Shown here in pieces: positions 27,885-38,174 of a DNA stretch of 64,000 nt. The notes beneath the pieces are model-generated. The model was not told the DNA's origin. It ran no database searches and saw only the letters and a program-made list of their open reading frames with translations. The stretch comes from Fidelibacterota bacterium TCS55. Its GTDB lineage: Bacteria; Fidelibacterota; Marinisomatia; Marinisomatales; TCS55. The translations under genes were made by a program, and so were the position numbers. The number at the start of each line of letters is the position of its first letter. Within the stretch, counting starts at the first letter, position 1. The stretch lies in assembly GCA_001577025.1 (NCBI GenBank), contig LSCF01000002.1:1-64000 (forward strand), in the 5' to 3' direction.

Positions 27885-29246
27885 TTAGAACTGAACATTC
27901 ATGGAGAACCGCATGGTATTGGTCAATGGGTGACCGGGTTCTCCTGATGTATAACCAAAATCAAAACCGTAATTAGAGAATCGTAATCCTACACCAAATG
28001 TGGGATTAGAAATTTTTCCTGTTTTGTCGAAATAATATCCACCGCGCAAAGCAAAATATGATGAATACCAGTATTCCATTCCAAAGTTATGGACCAGTTT
28101 ATCTAACTCATCCTGAATCGAACGATCACCTGCAGAGCCCACTTCCTTTTGCCCCCATTGGTTATAGGTACCCCATTTATCATCACCAAACTTTGCACCG
28201 TACTCTTTGGCCGTATCTACCATTTCTTCCGGGTCGCGTTTACCATTTCCATTCGCATCGCCTGCCCATTCCCAACCGCCAATTTTACGGTCTGCATCTT
28301 CACCGGAAGGCGCACGGTCAATATCACCACCCAAAAGCCAATCGTCTACCCATGAGGTAAATATCGCTATATATATAGGATCTTTATGAGCCACTTCTAA
28401 ATCACCACTTTTGTTATAGTCGTTATTTTTGGCGCTTTCATTGCCGTCTTTATTGTAACCACCTATCATACCGTCTCCATCCCAATCCATATCCGGATAG
28501 GATGCCACCAGTAGTTTGTCTACATCATAGACCAACGTAAAACTGTTTACTTCATTTTTAAATACTTCATAAGCCAATCCAAATGTGAGGTTTGTGGGTT
28601 GAGGATCCGCCTGATCAGGATCGATAAAAGATACTTTGGGGCCGATATTGGTCATGGTAATTCCCAAATCCATTCTCGGCGTTAGCCATCCTTTTTTCAT
28701 GTAACCAAGGTCAAAGCCAAAGTCGGTGGATGTACCTTTCCCCTTTTCAGATCCCGTTCCCAACTCAACCAAATGCTGATAGGATATTTTTGCATTCATT
28801 CCGAAGGAAGATGTAGAAGATAATTTGGTACTATACGAAATGGCCGCTGCCATCATATAAGATGTGAATTTTCCTTGGAATTGGGCATATTCATCCATAC
28901 GAATTTGTTCACCCAAATTCAGGTAAATCAAATGCCCTCCTAAGGTGCCCAATTTGGGAAATTCTTTTCTAAATCCCATGAATTCATAGTAGAGATCATC
29001 AGCCAAATTGGGTAACCAATTGACATGCATAATAGCCAACTCAGTTCCTTGTTGAAACGCAAGTCCGGCCGGGTTCCAATAACTGGCATAAGCATCATTA
29101 GCCACAGCCACCTGTGCTTCTCCCATGCCGCCGGCACGAGCACCAGGTGATATCAGCAGAAATATTGCACCTGCTTCACTTTGAGCATTGAGGGACGAAC
29201 TGCCGATCAGCAGAAGCGCCGCCACAATTGAATATATCCGTTTCAT
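27885..29246 (-). CDS. PorV/PorQ-family outer-membrane barrel with EF-hand-like insert
   Basis: The protein has 453 residues with a signal peptide (about 1-22). The family start is clear: GARAGGMGEAQVAVANDAYASYWNPAGLA (about 35-63, given here in part), the UPF0164/PorV signature. The rest alternates as beta-strands and ends in NTMRFSMNVQF. PorV-type proteins carry type IX secretion cargo at the cell surface. Unusually, an acidic insert (about 252-350) has three calcium-loop-like segments: DWDGDGM at 254, DYNKSGDLE at 276 and DANGNGKRDPEE at 330-341. It lies 12 bases upstream of a protein with a T9SS-like sorting domain. An RBS-like GGAAAGGAC precedes its ATG. Confidence 0.85.
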   Translation of the reverse strand: MKRIYSIVAALLLIGSSSLNAQSEAGAIFLLISPGARAGGMGEAQVAVANDAYASYWNPAGLAFQQGTELAIMHVNWLPNLADDLYYEFMGFRKEFPKLGTLGGHLIYLNLGEQIRMDEYAQFQGKFTSYMMAAAISYSTKLSSTSSFGMNAKISYQHLVELGTGSEKGKGTSTDFGFDLGYMKKGWLTPRMDLGITMTNIGPKVSFIDPDQADPQPTNLTFGLAYEVFKNEVNSFTLVYDVDKLLVASYPDMDWDGDGMIGGYNKDGNESAKNNDYNKSGDLEVAHKDPIYIAIFTSWVDDWLLGGDIDRAPSGEDADRKIGGWEWAGDANGNGKRDPEEMVDTAKEYGAKFGDDKWGTYNQWGQKEVGSAGDRSIQDELDKLVHNFGMEYWYSSYFALRGGYYFDKTGKISNPTFGVGLRFSNYGFDFGYTSGEPGHPLTNTMRFSMNVQF

Positions 29247-29406
29247 AAATTGTCCTTTCCCCGGATTGGGGTATAATGTTGTTAGAGCTTAATGCCCTGT
29301 TAGCGTGAGAAACGATTCAACCGTTAGCGTTTATTTATATGCACTCCTGTGTCATTTAATTGAAATTACTCTTTTCTGCTCAAACGAGGCAAGGAATTCA
29401 AGAATT

Positions 29407-31191
29407 CTAATTCCCGGGCCATGTTGACAGAATCGGTATGTAAGTTATAGCCAAAACACTTACCAGCATGACTATAAAAAATGGTAACGTAGATTTATAA
29501 ATTGTAGGCATATCTTCCTCGAATCTATAGGCGGATAAAAATAGATTGATACCGACAGGAGGCGTCAGAAAACCCAACTCAAGATTAGCGATAAATATAA
29601 TGGCCAAATGAACCGGGTCAATGCCGAAATATGCACCCAAAGGTGTAATTAAAGGAACAACAATAATGATAGCTGAAAAGATATCCATCATACACCCCAC
29701 AGCAAGGAGGAATATATTTAACATAAGAAGGAATAATATTTTTGATTCGATCGTTGATTTTACCCATTCCAAAAGGTGTAAAGGAATCTGCGCATCCACA
29801 AGATAACTTGTGAGCCCCATGGCCACACCCAAAATGATTAATACACCACCAATGAGTGTGGCGCAATCCAAAATAATGGTTTTCATATTGGACCATTCCA
29901 AATCTTTGTGCACAAATACTTCAATGATAATTACATAGACGGCGGTCATGGCTGCCGTTTCTACCAATGTGGTAAATCCGCCAAAGATTCCAAAAAGAAT
30001 GAAAACCGGAATCACAGCTTCCCATTTCGCTTCCCATAGAGATGATTTTATATCCGCCCATTTTAAAGAATGTCTTTTTACCGCTTGCACCTTCCCCTGC
30101 CATACAGCCCATCCACCAATCATGGATATCCGGATTAATCCCGGCACAATTCCAGCAAGGAATATGGCCTTTACCGATACACCTGCAGTGACACCATAAA
30201 TAATCAACGGAAGGCTCGGTGGGAATAATAAGCCCAACGATCCTGCAACAGTGATAAGTCCCAAACTGAATAATTTGGAATAGCCTTCTTTAATCAAGAG
30301 GGGCATGAGTAATCCGCCCAAGGCCAAAATGGTCACACCGGATCCACCTGTTAGGGCAGTGAAAAATCCGCATAAAAGCACCAAGACCACTGGAGTGCCG
30401 CCGGGAATCCATCCGAATGCAGCGCGAAATAATTTCACTAACCTTTCTGATGCATTACTTTCTGCCAATAAATATCCGGCTAATGTGAATAATGGGATAG
30501 TGGGCAATGTAGGTGAAACAACAATCCGATAGGCCTCTGCAGGGATAGCAGAAAGCGGTGTCCAATCCCGCCAGAAAAAGAGAATTGCTAATCCTCCCAG
30601 TCCAATAAAAATGGGCGCACCTTTTACTAAAGCAAATAGTATTGCAATAATTGCGACCCACATAAATAATGTAGATTCTTGAAGTGGAGCAACATACCAA
30701 ACCGTCATCGTTAATAAGATACCTCCTATCAACAGGATTCCGCGATCTCTCCATGTTTCATAGCTATTCATGACCATATGAATCGCAACTAATAAGAACC
30801 CTACCGGCATGATTAGTTGGGCAACCCATCTGAAAAGAAATGGTGCAATATGAACAGGAAATTCTTTTTCTATTTTGACCAATTCCCATGCCCCATAAGC
30901 CAGAGCCATCACAATAAAGATCGTGGTGACTTTCGCCATAAATTTAAACCAATCTATTTCTTCTTCTGACGAGAACAGCGGTGTTGAAGTAAGGGATAAT
31001 AATCGATTTCGCCGTGCAGCAACCATGGCGCCTAAAAAGCCAATCCACAACGTCAGATGTTGAACCAATACCGGGGATGCAACTACACCTGTGGTGCCGA
31101 ATAATCGGGTTAATACTTCAATGGCAGGGAGCAATACGAGGGCAATAAATACAAATAGGGTAATGCCCCTTTCTATAGGTTTAATATTCAT
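29407..31191 (-). CDS. TRAP transporter, fused small and large permease (DctQM)
   Basis: The protein has 594 residues. Residues about 1-165 form four membrane helices like the DctQ small subunit. A helical linker leads to the DctM-type large permease (about 180-590) of roughly twelve helices, with ALTGGSGVTILALGGLLMPLL, SLGLLFPPSLPLIIYG and LGFLTPPVGINLFLSAYRF, all conserved in DctM. TRAP permeases use the sodium gradient to import organic acids or similar solutes delivered by a periplasmic receptor. It is the last gene of glyA-tatT-dctP-dctQM. The substrate is not evident. Confidence 0.93.
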   Translation of the reverse strand: MNIKPIERGITLFVFIALVLLPAIEVLTRLFGTTGVVASPVLVQHLTLWIGFLGAMVAARRNRLLSLTSTPLFSSEEEIDWFKFMAKVTTIFIVMALAYGAWELVKIEKEFPVHIAPFLFRWVAQLIMPVGFLLVAIHMVMNSYETWRDRGILLIGGILLTMTVWYVAPLQESTLFMWVAIIAILFALVKGAPIFIGLGGLAILFFWRDWTPLSAIPAEAYRIVVSPTLPTIPLFTLAGYLLAESNASERLVKLFRAAFGWIPGGTPVVLVLLCGFFTALTGGSGVTILALGGLLMPLLIKEGYSKLFSLGLITVAGSLGLLFPPSLPLIIYGVTAGVSVKAIFLAGIVPGLIRISMIGGWAVWQGKVQAVKRHSLKWADIKSSLWEAKWEAVIPVFILFGIFGGFTTLVETAAMTAVYVIIIEVFVHKDLEWSNMKTIILDCATLIGGVLIILGVAMGLTSYLVDAQIPLHLLEWVKSTIESKILFLLMLNIFLLAVGCMMDIFSAIIIVVPLITPLGAYFGIDPVHLAIIFIANLELGFLTPPVGINLFLSAYRFEEDMPTIYKSTLPFFIVMLVSVLAITYIPILSTWPGN

Positions 31192-31214
31192 TATAAATTA
31201 AAGGGACTCGCTCT

Positions 31215-32210
31215 TTAGCGAGAGTCCATTTCTTTTTTAATCTCCATGAGACGATCAAAAGCTTTTTCATCGATAACCGTACCGCGAAAATCAGGTGCCA
31301 TTCCCTCAATTAAATTTTTCCAAGCATCCACTTGTTCCGTCGTGGGTGTATTGACTGTTAATCCATGCTGTTTCATTACATCAACGGCTTTATCCGATTC
31401 ATGACGATTTTTACTTTGAAATCGATTGCCAATTTTTTTGGACGCGGTCAACATGGCCTCTTGGTGTTTGGGTTTAATCCTGCGCCATGTTTTCATATCA
31501 ATAATCACAGCGGCAGTAAGATTGCCCCATTTCATATCCAGCATATTGTCTGCTATCCCGAATAGCTGTTGCGCCAAAGCATACATGGGGTTAAAACCAA
31601 TGGATGTGATTAAACCCGTTTGAAGGGCTGAAAGGACATCAGTCATGGCTAAGGGCACTGGGTGATATCCATTTTTCTCATATAGTTGGGCAGATTTATA
31701 ATCTCCAGCCCAAATAAACAACTTAGTCTTTTTCAAATCTTCCGGGGTATAAATCGGTTCAGTCGAAAACCAGTAGGCCCATCCAACATCCACCATGGTC
31801 ATGATCTTGAAACCGTTTTCTTCTGTTTCAGATAATAATTCGTGGCTGAGTTTTTCCCGGACGAAATCCACATCATCATAGGATTGATACATTAAAGGCA
31901 TGAAAAAGGTAGTGAAATATGGATTGATTTCAGTCATTCCTTCGGTGGATATGGCGGCACCTTGAATCTGACCGATCCGCATTTTACGAATCATATCTCT
32001 TTCATCGCCCACCACACCGCCGGGATAAATGCGCAATCGAACTTCACCATCGGTCGCATCGGTCCAAGCTTGACCCATTTCAACTAAAATGCCGTGCCAA
32101 TCAGTTCCTTCAGGGGCGAGGGTAGCCATTTTAATTATAATCTTTTTAGCCCAAAGCAATTGAGTAAAAGCACATACTATAATTATGGATATGAGATATT
32201 TTTTCATCAT
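31215..32210 (-). CDS. dctP: TRAP transporter solute receptor DctP
   Basis: A periplasmic binding protein of 331 residues with a signal peptide (about 1-21; MMKKYLISIIIVCAFTQLLW). The core shows the family start IIIKMATLAPEGTDWHGI, then VRLRIYPGGVVGDERDMIRKMRIGQIQGA (about 55-83, given here in part), then AYWFSTEPIYTPEDLKKTKLFIW and the arginine or aromatic ligand region. TRAP receptors usually bind carboxylates through a conserved Arg. The gene starts one base after the TatT stop and is followed by the permease, 23 bases on. The ligand is not predictable here. Confidence 0.93.
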   Translation of the reverse strand: MMKKYLISIIIVCAFTQLLWAKKIIIKMATLAPEGTDWHGILVEMGQAWTDATDGEVRLRIYPGGVVGDERDMIRKMRIGQIQGAAISTEGMTEINPYFTTFFMPLMYQSYDDVDFVREKLSHELLSETEENGFKIMTMVDVGWAYWFSTEPIYTPEDLKKTKLFIWAGDYKSAQLYEKNGYHPVPLAMTDVLSALQTGLITSIGFNPMYALAQQLFGIADNMLDMKWGNLTAAVIIDMKTWRRIKPKHQEAMLTASKKIGNRFQSKNRHESDKAVDVMKQHGLTVNTPTTEQVDAWKNLIEGMAPDFRGTVIDEKAFDRLMEIKKEMDSR

Positions 32211-33098
32211 CTAATAAAAGAATTCATCTATGTTATCTAACAACCATTGGGTTCTATTTCGGTTAATTTGGTTCGTCAAACGTAAATCAGGGTCACTGTT
32301 TATATCAATATTTAATGCTTTATATAATAAATTGGTGAATTCATTCTTATTTTGTGTCGGAATGCATACACTTTCAGCCATCGCAACATAGGGTCCTAAG
32401 TCTAATCTATTGGATGCATCCACTGCTTTTTCAAAATAAGATTCGGCAATTTCAATTTTATTTTCAGGCGCATCGTGGCGAATCATCGTATAAGAGATCA
32501 TACCACTATAGAGTGCACCTTTATTCCAATTTGGATCAAGGTCTAACGCCGCTTCGAGCAACTTTCCTACCCTTGGTAATAAGATCACCCATTCCGGATT
32601 TCCACGACTGGATTTAATGGCGCCTCCATAAGCACCTGCCGTCCAAAATAAATAGTGAATATCCTCTTCAACAAATTTTGGGGATTTGTTTGACTCACCC
32701 TTCACCCAGGCCGAATATCCAGGATATTTAATTTCTAATGCGCGATCACCATATGAAACTGCTTTCGAAAATGCTTCATTAGCTGATACATACAGTGCTT
32801 TCCCTCCTTTGTAATCCTCCATAACCAATCGATCTGCTTCTTCCATGGTGAATCCAAAACTGAACTGAGTTAAAGATTTACATCCTGCGATTAATTTTTT
32901 AGGATCATTTGGAGATTTAGCAATTTTCTTTTCAGCCCGTTCTGTAAAATATTTGAACGATGTCTTTGCCATGTCTGGGTTATGGGCAAGCATAACTGCC
33001 GCTGGACTGCATGCCAGTCCAGCAAGTATGATTATACTAAAGAGAGGAAAAAAGAAAGGGCGAAACGCGGTGAAACGGAACTTAATCGTGTAATTCAC
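32211..33098 (-). CDS. TRAP-associated TatT-type TPR lipoprotein
   Basis: A TPR lipoprotein of the TatT family, first known from the Treponema TRAP systems, where a trimer docks to the solute receptor. No ATG lies close. A GTG at 33096-33098, inside the glyA 3' end, gives about 295 residues whose N-terminus has a hydrophobic stretch and the lipobox LAGLACSP. The open frame runs to an ATG at 33152, which adds 18 residues before the signal. The family features [35 protein letters not shown] and [18 protein letters not shown] are seen. It is directly followed by dctP. Confidence 0.8.
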   Translation of the reverse strand: MNYTIKFRFTAFRPFFFPLFSIIILAGLACSPAAVMLAHNPDMAKTSFKYFTERAEKKIAKSPNDPKKLIAGCKSLTQFSFGFTMEEADRLVMEDYKGGKALYVSANEAFSKAVSYGDRALEIKYPGYSAWVKGESNKSPKFVEEDIHYLFWTAGAYGGAIKSSRGNPEWVILLPRVGKLLEAALDLDPNWNKGALYSGMISYTMIRHDAPENKIEIAESYFEKAVDASNRLDLGPYVAMAESVCIPTQNKNEFTNLLYKALNIDINSDPDLRLTNQINRNRTQWLLDNIDEFFY

Positions 33099-34401
33099 GA
33101 TAAAGTGGAAAAGAATTACAAAGAGATTGGACCTCGGATTTAACCTGTTCAATGGTTACCTCATTATCGATGTCGCTCACCACTCGATCAATGAGATCTA
33201 CAATGGTCCGCATCTCATCTACGCCCATACCGCGTGTGGTAATTGCTGGCGTTCCAACCCGCATACCACTGGTGACGAATGGACTTCTTTCATCAAATGG
33301 CACCATATTCTTATTCACGGTGATTCCAGCACGTTCCAACGCTTTTTCGGATGCTTTGCCCGTTACCCCTTTATTTGATAAATCAATTAGGATAACATGT
33401 GTGTCAGTTCCACCGGAAACTAGATGATAATCTTTCTCAAGTAATGCTTCGGCCATGACTTGGGCATTATCTACAATTTGCTGGGCATAGGATTTGAATT
33501 CAGGTTTTAATGCTTCACCAAATGCGATGGCTTTTGCAGCGATAATATGCATGAGTGGCCCACCTTGAATTCCTGGCATAACCGTCGAATCTAGTAATTC
33601 GGATATCATTTTAGTTCGTCCAGACTTCGGCGCCACTTTTCCCCATGGATTTTCAACATTTCTGCCCATCATTATCATACCGCCACGGGGACCCCGAAGG
33701 GTCTTATGCGTGGTGGTGGTCACCACATCACAATATGGCATGGGTGAAGGATGTAATCCGGTAGCAACTAATCCAGCGGGGTGAGCGATGTCAGCCATAA
33801 GGAATGCACCAATTTCATCAGCGATCGCTCTAAACTGTTCAAATTCAATATGCCTCGGGTAAGCACTTCCCCCACAGATGATTAGTTTGGGCTTATGGGT
33901 TTTTGCCATTTCACGGACTGAATCAAAATCCACCCGACCTGTATCCCGATCCACTTGATATGAGACAACATTATACAATTGTCCAGAGAAGTTTACAGGA
34001 CTGCCATGGGTTAAATGACCACCGTGCGCTAAATCCAATCCCATGATCGTATCACCTGTATTTAAAAAAGTCATGAGAGCAGCCATATTGGCCTGAGATC
34101 CTGAGTGGGGTTGAACATTGGCATATTCGCAATTGAATAATGCCTTAGCGCGATCTCGGGCGAGATTTTCAGCTTCATCAACATGTTCACAACCACCATA
34201 GTAACGTGCGCCAGGGTACCCCTCTGCATACTTGTTGGTCATGACGCCACCGGCCATTTCCAATACAGGATAGCTGACGAAGTTTTCAGATGCGATTAAC
34301 TCAAGGGTTTGATCCTCCCTTGAGACTTCTCGCATTAAAATGTCATATATTTCAGAATCTGCATTTTGAATAAATGAAAATACATCTTTGGTTAGAGTCA
34401 C
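33082..34401 (-). CDS. glyA: Serine hydroxymethyltransferase
   Basis: A PLP enzyme interconverting serine and glycine with tetrahydrofolate, the main source of one-carbon units. The 439 residues are the normal length. Motifs are [37 protein letters not shown], the folate region, and [18 protein letters not shown] with the PLP lysine (HKT). It lies 3 bases downstream of a TPR lipoprotein gene and its 3' end contains the probable GTG start of tatT. Coupling with TRAP genes could suggest that a one-carbon or amino-acid-like compound is transported, but this is speculative. Confidence 0.96.
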   Translation of the reverse strand: MTLTKDVFSFIQNADSEIYDILMREVSREDQTLELIASENFVSYPVLEMAGGVMTNKYAEGYPGARYYGGCEHVDEAENLARDRAKALFNCEYANVQPHSGSQANMAALMTFLNTGDTIMGLDLAHGGHLTHGSPVNFSGQLYNVVSYQVDRDTGRVDFDSVREMAKTHKPKLIICGGSAYPRHIEFEQFRAIADEIGAFLMADIAHPAGLVATGLHPSPMPYCDVVTTTTHKTLRGPRGGMIMMGRNVENPWGKVAPKSGRTKMISELLDSTVMPGIQGGPLMHIIAAKAIAFGEALKPEFKSYAQQIVDNAQVMAEALLEKDYHLVSGGTDTHVILIDLSNKGVTGKASEKALERAGITVNKNMVPFDERSPFVTSGMRVGTPAITTRGMGVDEMRTIVDLIDRVVSDIDNEVTIEQVKSEVQSLCNSFPLYRELHD

Positions 34402-34404
34402 AGA

Positions 34405-35670
34405 CTACCAGCCTTTACCTTTATTTAATTTTTCATTTACCCATCTATAACAGGCGCTAGATGCTTTTACATAACCTTTATTTTTTACTTCTGCATCCAT
34501 CATAAACCATTGGCCTCTTCCGAAAAGAACTTCATTTTCTTTCAACCATTCTTTTGAACGGTTATAACGCGAAAATCCTTTTTGCTCTGCTTCATCAAAA
34601 TATTTATACGCGAGAGTTGCGACGACTCTGTCATCCACAGATATTTCGCCGGAACGGCAGGATTGAAATGCCTTGTAATATACATTCCCTTTTGCGCCAA
34701 ATGCTTCTCCCTCTCCAGAGAGTGTGGCGGCTTTATCTGCCCAATCGAACGCAGAGGCATAGTCTTGGTCTTCTACATAGACTTCTGAGATTTTTATAGC
34801 CACACGAAAATCACGTGGATCTAATTTAAATAATCGTTCATAGGTTCGCGCTGCATCACCCAAACGGTCTGCAGAATCATATGCTTGAGCTAATTTTCGG
34901 TATGCCACTTTGCTGGTTGGATCAACATCTACAACCTGCTGTAACACGTCGGTGGCATCATCAGGGCGATCAGCAGCAATCAGTTTATCGGCATAATCTA
35001 ATCCATAACTCACATTATCAGGATTATTATCAAACCGATTTTTGTATACATCCAATGGGTCACGGCCGCTTTTTTCGTAAGCCCGAGCCAAATCACTTTG
35101 GGCACCTTCATTGTTGGGTTGAATTTCTAAAAGGTCCTTCAATACAGCGATTTGATCGGCATATCGGTCTTGCTCACCATACAATTTGGCCAACTTGTTT
35201 TTGATTTCTACATCTTCAGGTGCAAGAAATGAAAGACGATCCAATTCATCCATATGGAGATTTGTTTTACCTTGCTTTTCATAAGCAAATGCAAGACGCT
35301 TTCTTAAATCTACATTGTCAGGGAGAAATGTCAGTCCTTTCAAGAGAACAGTTGCAGAACTATCATATTTCCCCATGTATTCATACGCGATTGCATAATA
35401 GAGATATACTTCTTGAGGATCTTCTCTATCGCAACCCAAGTCAGTAAGCTCATCATAAGCACGGACTGTTGCTTCCCAATCTCTATTTTTATAAAATTCG
35501 GCTGCGCTGCTAAACACTCTAGGGCATCTAACTTTTCGGATTGAATCTACACGGGCCTGCTCGACTGCATCAGCATCAGCATCTGATTGTTCTGGTGGTG
35601 TACACATGGTCATAAAAATGGATGCAACACCTAGTAATAACAGCTTTTGAATAAAATTGTTTTTTCTCAT
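34405..35670 (-). CDS. TPR-repeat lipoprotein
   Basis: The protein has 421 residues and begins with a lipoprotein signal (MRKNNFIQKLLLLGVASIFMTMC), with lipobox MTMC at about 20-23. About seven tandem TPR repeats follow (for example RVFSSAAEFYKNRDWEATVRAYDEL and SKVAYRKLAQAYDSADRLGDAARTYERLF, given here in part), then a helical C-terminus containing YVKASSACYRWVNEKLNKGKGW. It should lie in the periplasm attached to a membrane and serve as a scaffold. The start codon overlaps the upstream barrel gene (ATGA). The exact partner is unknown. It looks like FCB-group proteins of this type found next to barrels. Confidence 0.75.
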   Translation of the reverse strand: MRKNNFIQKLLLLGVASIFMTMCTPPEQSDADADAVEQARVDSIRKVRCPRVFSSAAEFYKNRDWEATVRAYDELTDLGCDREDPQEVYLYYAIAYEYMGKYDSSATVLLKGLTFLPDNVDLRKRLAFAYEKQGKTNLHMDELDRLSFLAPEDVEIKNKLAKLYGEQDRYADQIAVLKDLLEIQPNNEGAQSDLARAYEKSGRDPLDVYKNRFDNNPDNVSYGLDYADKLIAADRPDDATDVLQQVVDVDPTSKVAYRKLAQAYDSADRLGDAARTYERLFKLDPRDFRVAIKISEVYVEDQDYASAFDWADKAATLSGEGEAFGAKGNVYYKAFQSCRSGEISVDDRVVATLAYKYFDEAEQKGFSRYNRSKEWLKENEVLFGRGQWFMMDAEVKNKGYVKASSACYRWVNEKLNKGKGW

Positions 35671-36926
35671 TGTTTACCTCTTCTTCTGAGGAACCAAATA
35701 TCCCCCAGGCTAACTCCTACTGTAACTTCTCTAAATATTTCTTTTTGGGTTTCATCGAATGTTCGTGAACCATTTCGGAATGAAAAATCAATCTGATTTC
35801 CGGTGGCGGCGAATTTAAATCCAAATCCTACTGAGATACCATTCTCAATTAAGGATTTCCCAGAGTAAATGAATTGATATGTATCTCTATGCAATCCCAA
35901 TCTAAAGGTAAGTCTATCCTGCCAGTTTCTTGCCCCCATCCTGCCAAACCGTACCAGACCTGAACCCACATGTGTTTTACTTCCAATCTGATCTGTGTGA
36001 ATACTGGCAAAACTCATATTGGTGGCTTCATCATTCCATAGTTCAAACTCACCAAAAATATTGAAATCATTTTTAAAACTCGCATTAATACCAAAACTGA
36101 AACTATTGGGCGCATATATATTTGTGACATCAATGGTATCTACATCAACCTCACTGGGATAATCACCTGTATCAAACGAATAATTGTTATTCGTGTCTTC
36201 AAATAAATCAAACTGATACAATGATCCGGATACGGGTTTATTTGTCATACTAACTCGAGCAAAGGTGAGCAGCATCATTTTATCATTTTTAAATAGTCGA
36301 CCGGCGAAATCAACGGAAAAAGTTGAACCACTGTATGTACGAATATTAAATAATCGATAATAAGTATCATTTAATACCATAGAATGTTCATCTCGTGAGG
36401 ACCCAAATAAAGCATTGTATGACAATCCAATTCCCATATGTTGATTCAGTGGTAGTGCAATGCCAAATGACCCAGACATAATTCCACCTCCTGATCGAAA
36501 TTCTTTATTGGACCGAAGAGTTTTTCCTTCAAAATCCATTGAAACTGTATCTGTACTGAAAAAAGCATTATGACTATTTAATGGTTTCAGTGAAATCCCA
36601 AAACCAAATCGCTCTTTAATGGGAACAACAAATTGAATATTATTAAATCCTGCCGATTGATTGGTAACTCCGGCATTATTTAATCCATGTGCTTGATTAG
36701 AAAATGATCCACTCACGTATGTGAATTTTAAACCGGGCCAGGTTGCGGGATTATCCATAGATACACCAGGATGAAATGTAGGGACAAGACCTATACTCCC
36801 TGCGCCATTGACTGATGTATGAAAGGATGTTCGTGATAACCCCAACCCATAAGCGTTAAAGACAGATTGGCCAAACATAATCGTGGAGACTGAAACAGTC
36901 ATCAAAAATATTTTACGGATGGACAT
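35667..36926 (-). CDS. Outer-membrane beta-barrel protein, PorV/FadL-like start
   Basis: The protein has 419 residues with a signal peptide (MSIRKIFLMTVSVSTIMFGQ). The mature start, NAYGLGLSRTSFHTSVNGAG followed by PGVSMDNPATWPGL, resembles the FadL/PorV layout, in which an N-terminal hatch precedes the barrel. The rest is regular short beta-strands with aromatic girdles (GFGISLKPLNSHNAFF, MGIGLSYNALFGSS), ending in VSLGDIWFLRRRGKQ, which is not a classical closing strand. A 14-base overlap with the upstream lipoprotein gene and an ATGA overlap with the downstream TPR gene make one operon. The transported or bound substance is unknown. Confidence 0.65.
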   Translation of the reverse strand: MSIRKIFLMTVSVSTIMFGQSVFNAYGLGLSRTSFHTSVNGAGSIGLVPTFHPGVSMDNPATWPGLKFTYVSGSFSNQAHGLNNAGVTNQSAGFNNIQFVVPIKERFGFGISLKPLNSHNAFFSTDTVSMDFEGKTLRSNKEFRSGGGIMSGSFGIALPLNQHMGIGLSYNALFGSSRDEHSMVLNDTYYRLFNIRTYSGSTFSVDFAGRLFKNDKMMLLTFARVSMTNKPVSGSLYQFDLFEDTNNNYSFDTGDYPSEVDVDTIDVTNIYAPNSFSFGINASFKNDFNIFGEFELWNDEATNMSFASIHTDQIGSKTHVGSGLVRFGRMGARNWQDRLTFRLGLHRDTYQFIYSGKSLIENGISVGFGFKFAATGNQIDFSFRNGSRTFDETQKEIFREVTVGVSLGDIWFLRRRGKQ

Positions 36927-38142
36927 ATATCACTCTCATAATGGGATAGGCATCATCGCTATTCAGGTTATGGAATAATACGGTAGTGAATGGATCATTA
37001 TTCATCCCGGGAATTATTTTAAACCCATAATTAACTTTTTTACCTCGACCAATTTCTGTAGAAATTTTTCTATAATTAATTTTTAGGATATTCTCTACAA
37101 CTGAAGATGATACACCAAATTCCGTATCATTTGTATAAGGATCGGATTCATAAGTTTTAAAAATAGAATAGTCTCCTGTGCCTGTAATCGGATAGGATGA
37201 AACGGAATATCCTGTAAGTGTATCCGCTTGAGATCGAGTATAAATTAATTCCGCCGAGCTGATAATCCCTTTTGATGGCAACACCCATTCGCCCATATCT
37301 ACCTTGACTAACGACCGAAGTCCTTTTCCAATACTGACCGCCAAACTACTCGTATCATCTAAAGTGATTGCTGGGGGCTCCACCACTGATAAATCTTGAA
37401 TGGCTACAAAATCATGCTCAGACGTATCGCTCACCACCGAATCTGATAATAATTTTCTATAGAAAACAGTGAGTTTGGGTGATTCGCCTTCTGATTTATT
37501 TGAACTATGAAACTTGAATTCGGATGTAGAATTGTTTTTTAATTCTACCAAAAATGAATGATTAAAATTGATATGAGAGGTATCCTTCAAAACATTAATG
37601 ATAGTGGTATCCATCAAAAAGTTGAGCATAATTTTTGTGCTTACGGTATCATTAGAATCAGTCACCATTTCAGCCGAGGAGATTACGGGCGATGCTGTAT
37701 TTCTATCAAAATTAAGATAATGGGTCATGGTTTCATTAAAAACAGAATCGCCACCATTGGGAAAATAACGCAGTTGGAATTCTGCATTCTCATCTAAACT
37801 ATCTACAGAAAATCGCATGGATAACCGCATACTATCTGCCACAATTAGTGAATCATTATATCGATCAAACGTAAAAAGGTTAGTCGTATTTAGACTGTCG
37901 AAGCGAATGAGATTATATAAATATTTATATCCGTCTTTTTCACCAAAATAAAGATAATCTGTACCACCCAATTCCGGGGGGACTTGATAAGTCACAGTCT
38001 GTATTACTGGGAATGATATGGTATCCAATTTCATGGGGATACCGCTATCTTCAACAGGGACGGCTGCTTCTTCACACGCTGAGAAGATCAGGACACCCAT
38101 TAGACATAGTCCAACAGCGAGATTAAAAAATGGTTTATTCAT
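36913..38142 (-). CDS. DUF4270-like surface/periplasmic lipoprotein
   Basis: The protein has 409 residues with a lipoprotein signal (MNKPFFNLAVGLCLMGVLIFSAC), with lipobox FSAC at about 20-23. The mature protein is entirely beta-rich with many Asp, Ser and Thr. It is followed 32 bases upstream on the chromosome by the short GT5-like 'starch synthase' gene. In many Bacteroidota a DUF4270 lipoprotein sits next to exactly such a GT5 gene, and the length and composition here agree. The assignment rests mostly on that context. No catalytic motif is seen. Confidence 0.5.
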   Translation of the reverse strand: MNKPFFNLAVGLCLMGVLIFSACEEAAVPVEDSGIPMKLDTISFPVIQTVTYQVPPELGGTDYLYFGEKDGYKYLYNLIRFDSLNTTNLFTFDRYNDSLIVADSMRLSMRFSVDSLDENAEFQLRYFPNGGDSVFNETMTHYLNFDRNTASPVISSAEMVTDSNDTVSTKIMLNFLMDTTIINVLKDTSHINFNHSFLVELKNNSTSEFKFHSSNKSEGESPKLTVFYRKLLSDSVVSDTSEHDFVAIQDLSVVEPPAITLDDTSSLAVSIGKGLRSLVKVDMGEWVLPSKGIISSAELIYTRSQADTLTGYSVSSYPITGTGDYSIFKTYESDPYTNDTEFGVSSSVVENILKINYRKISTEIGRGKKVNYGFKIIPGMNNDPFTTVLFHNLNSDDAYPIMRVIYVHP

Positions 38143-38174
38143 GGGAAAATTGTGCAGCTACTTTTTACGAAGTC

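Noticed and set aside
29299-29330. Direct repeat GTTAGCGT (29299-29306 and 29323-29330) upstream of the PorV-like gene as an operator
   Set aside because: Eight-base copies 24 bases apart with no other support; may be chance.
29618-29896. Cys/His-rich minus-strand frame inside the TRAP permease gene
   Set aside because: It is an alternate frame of conserved DctM sequence with no start signal.
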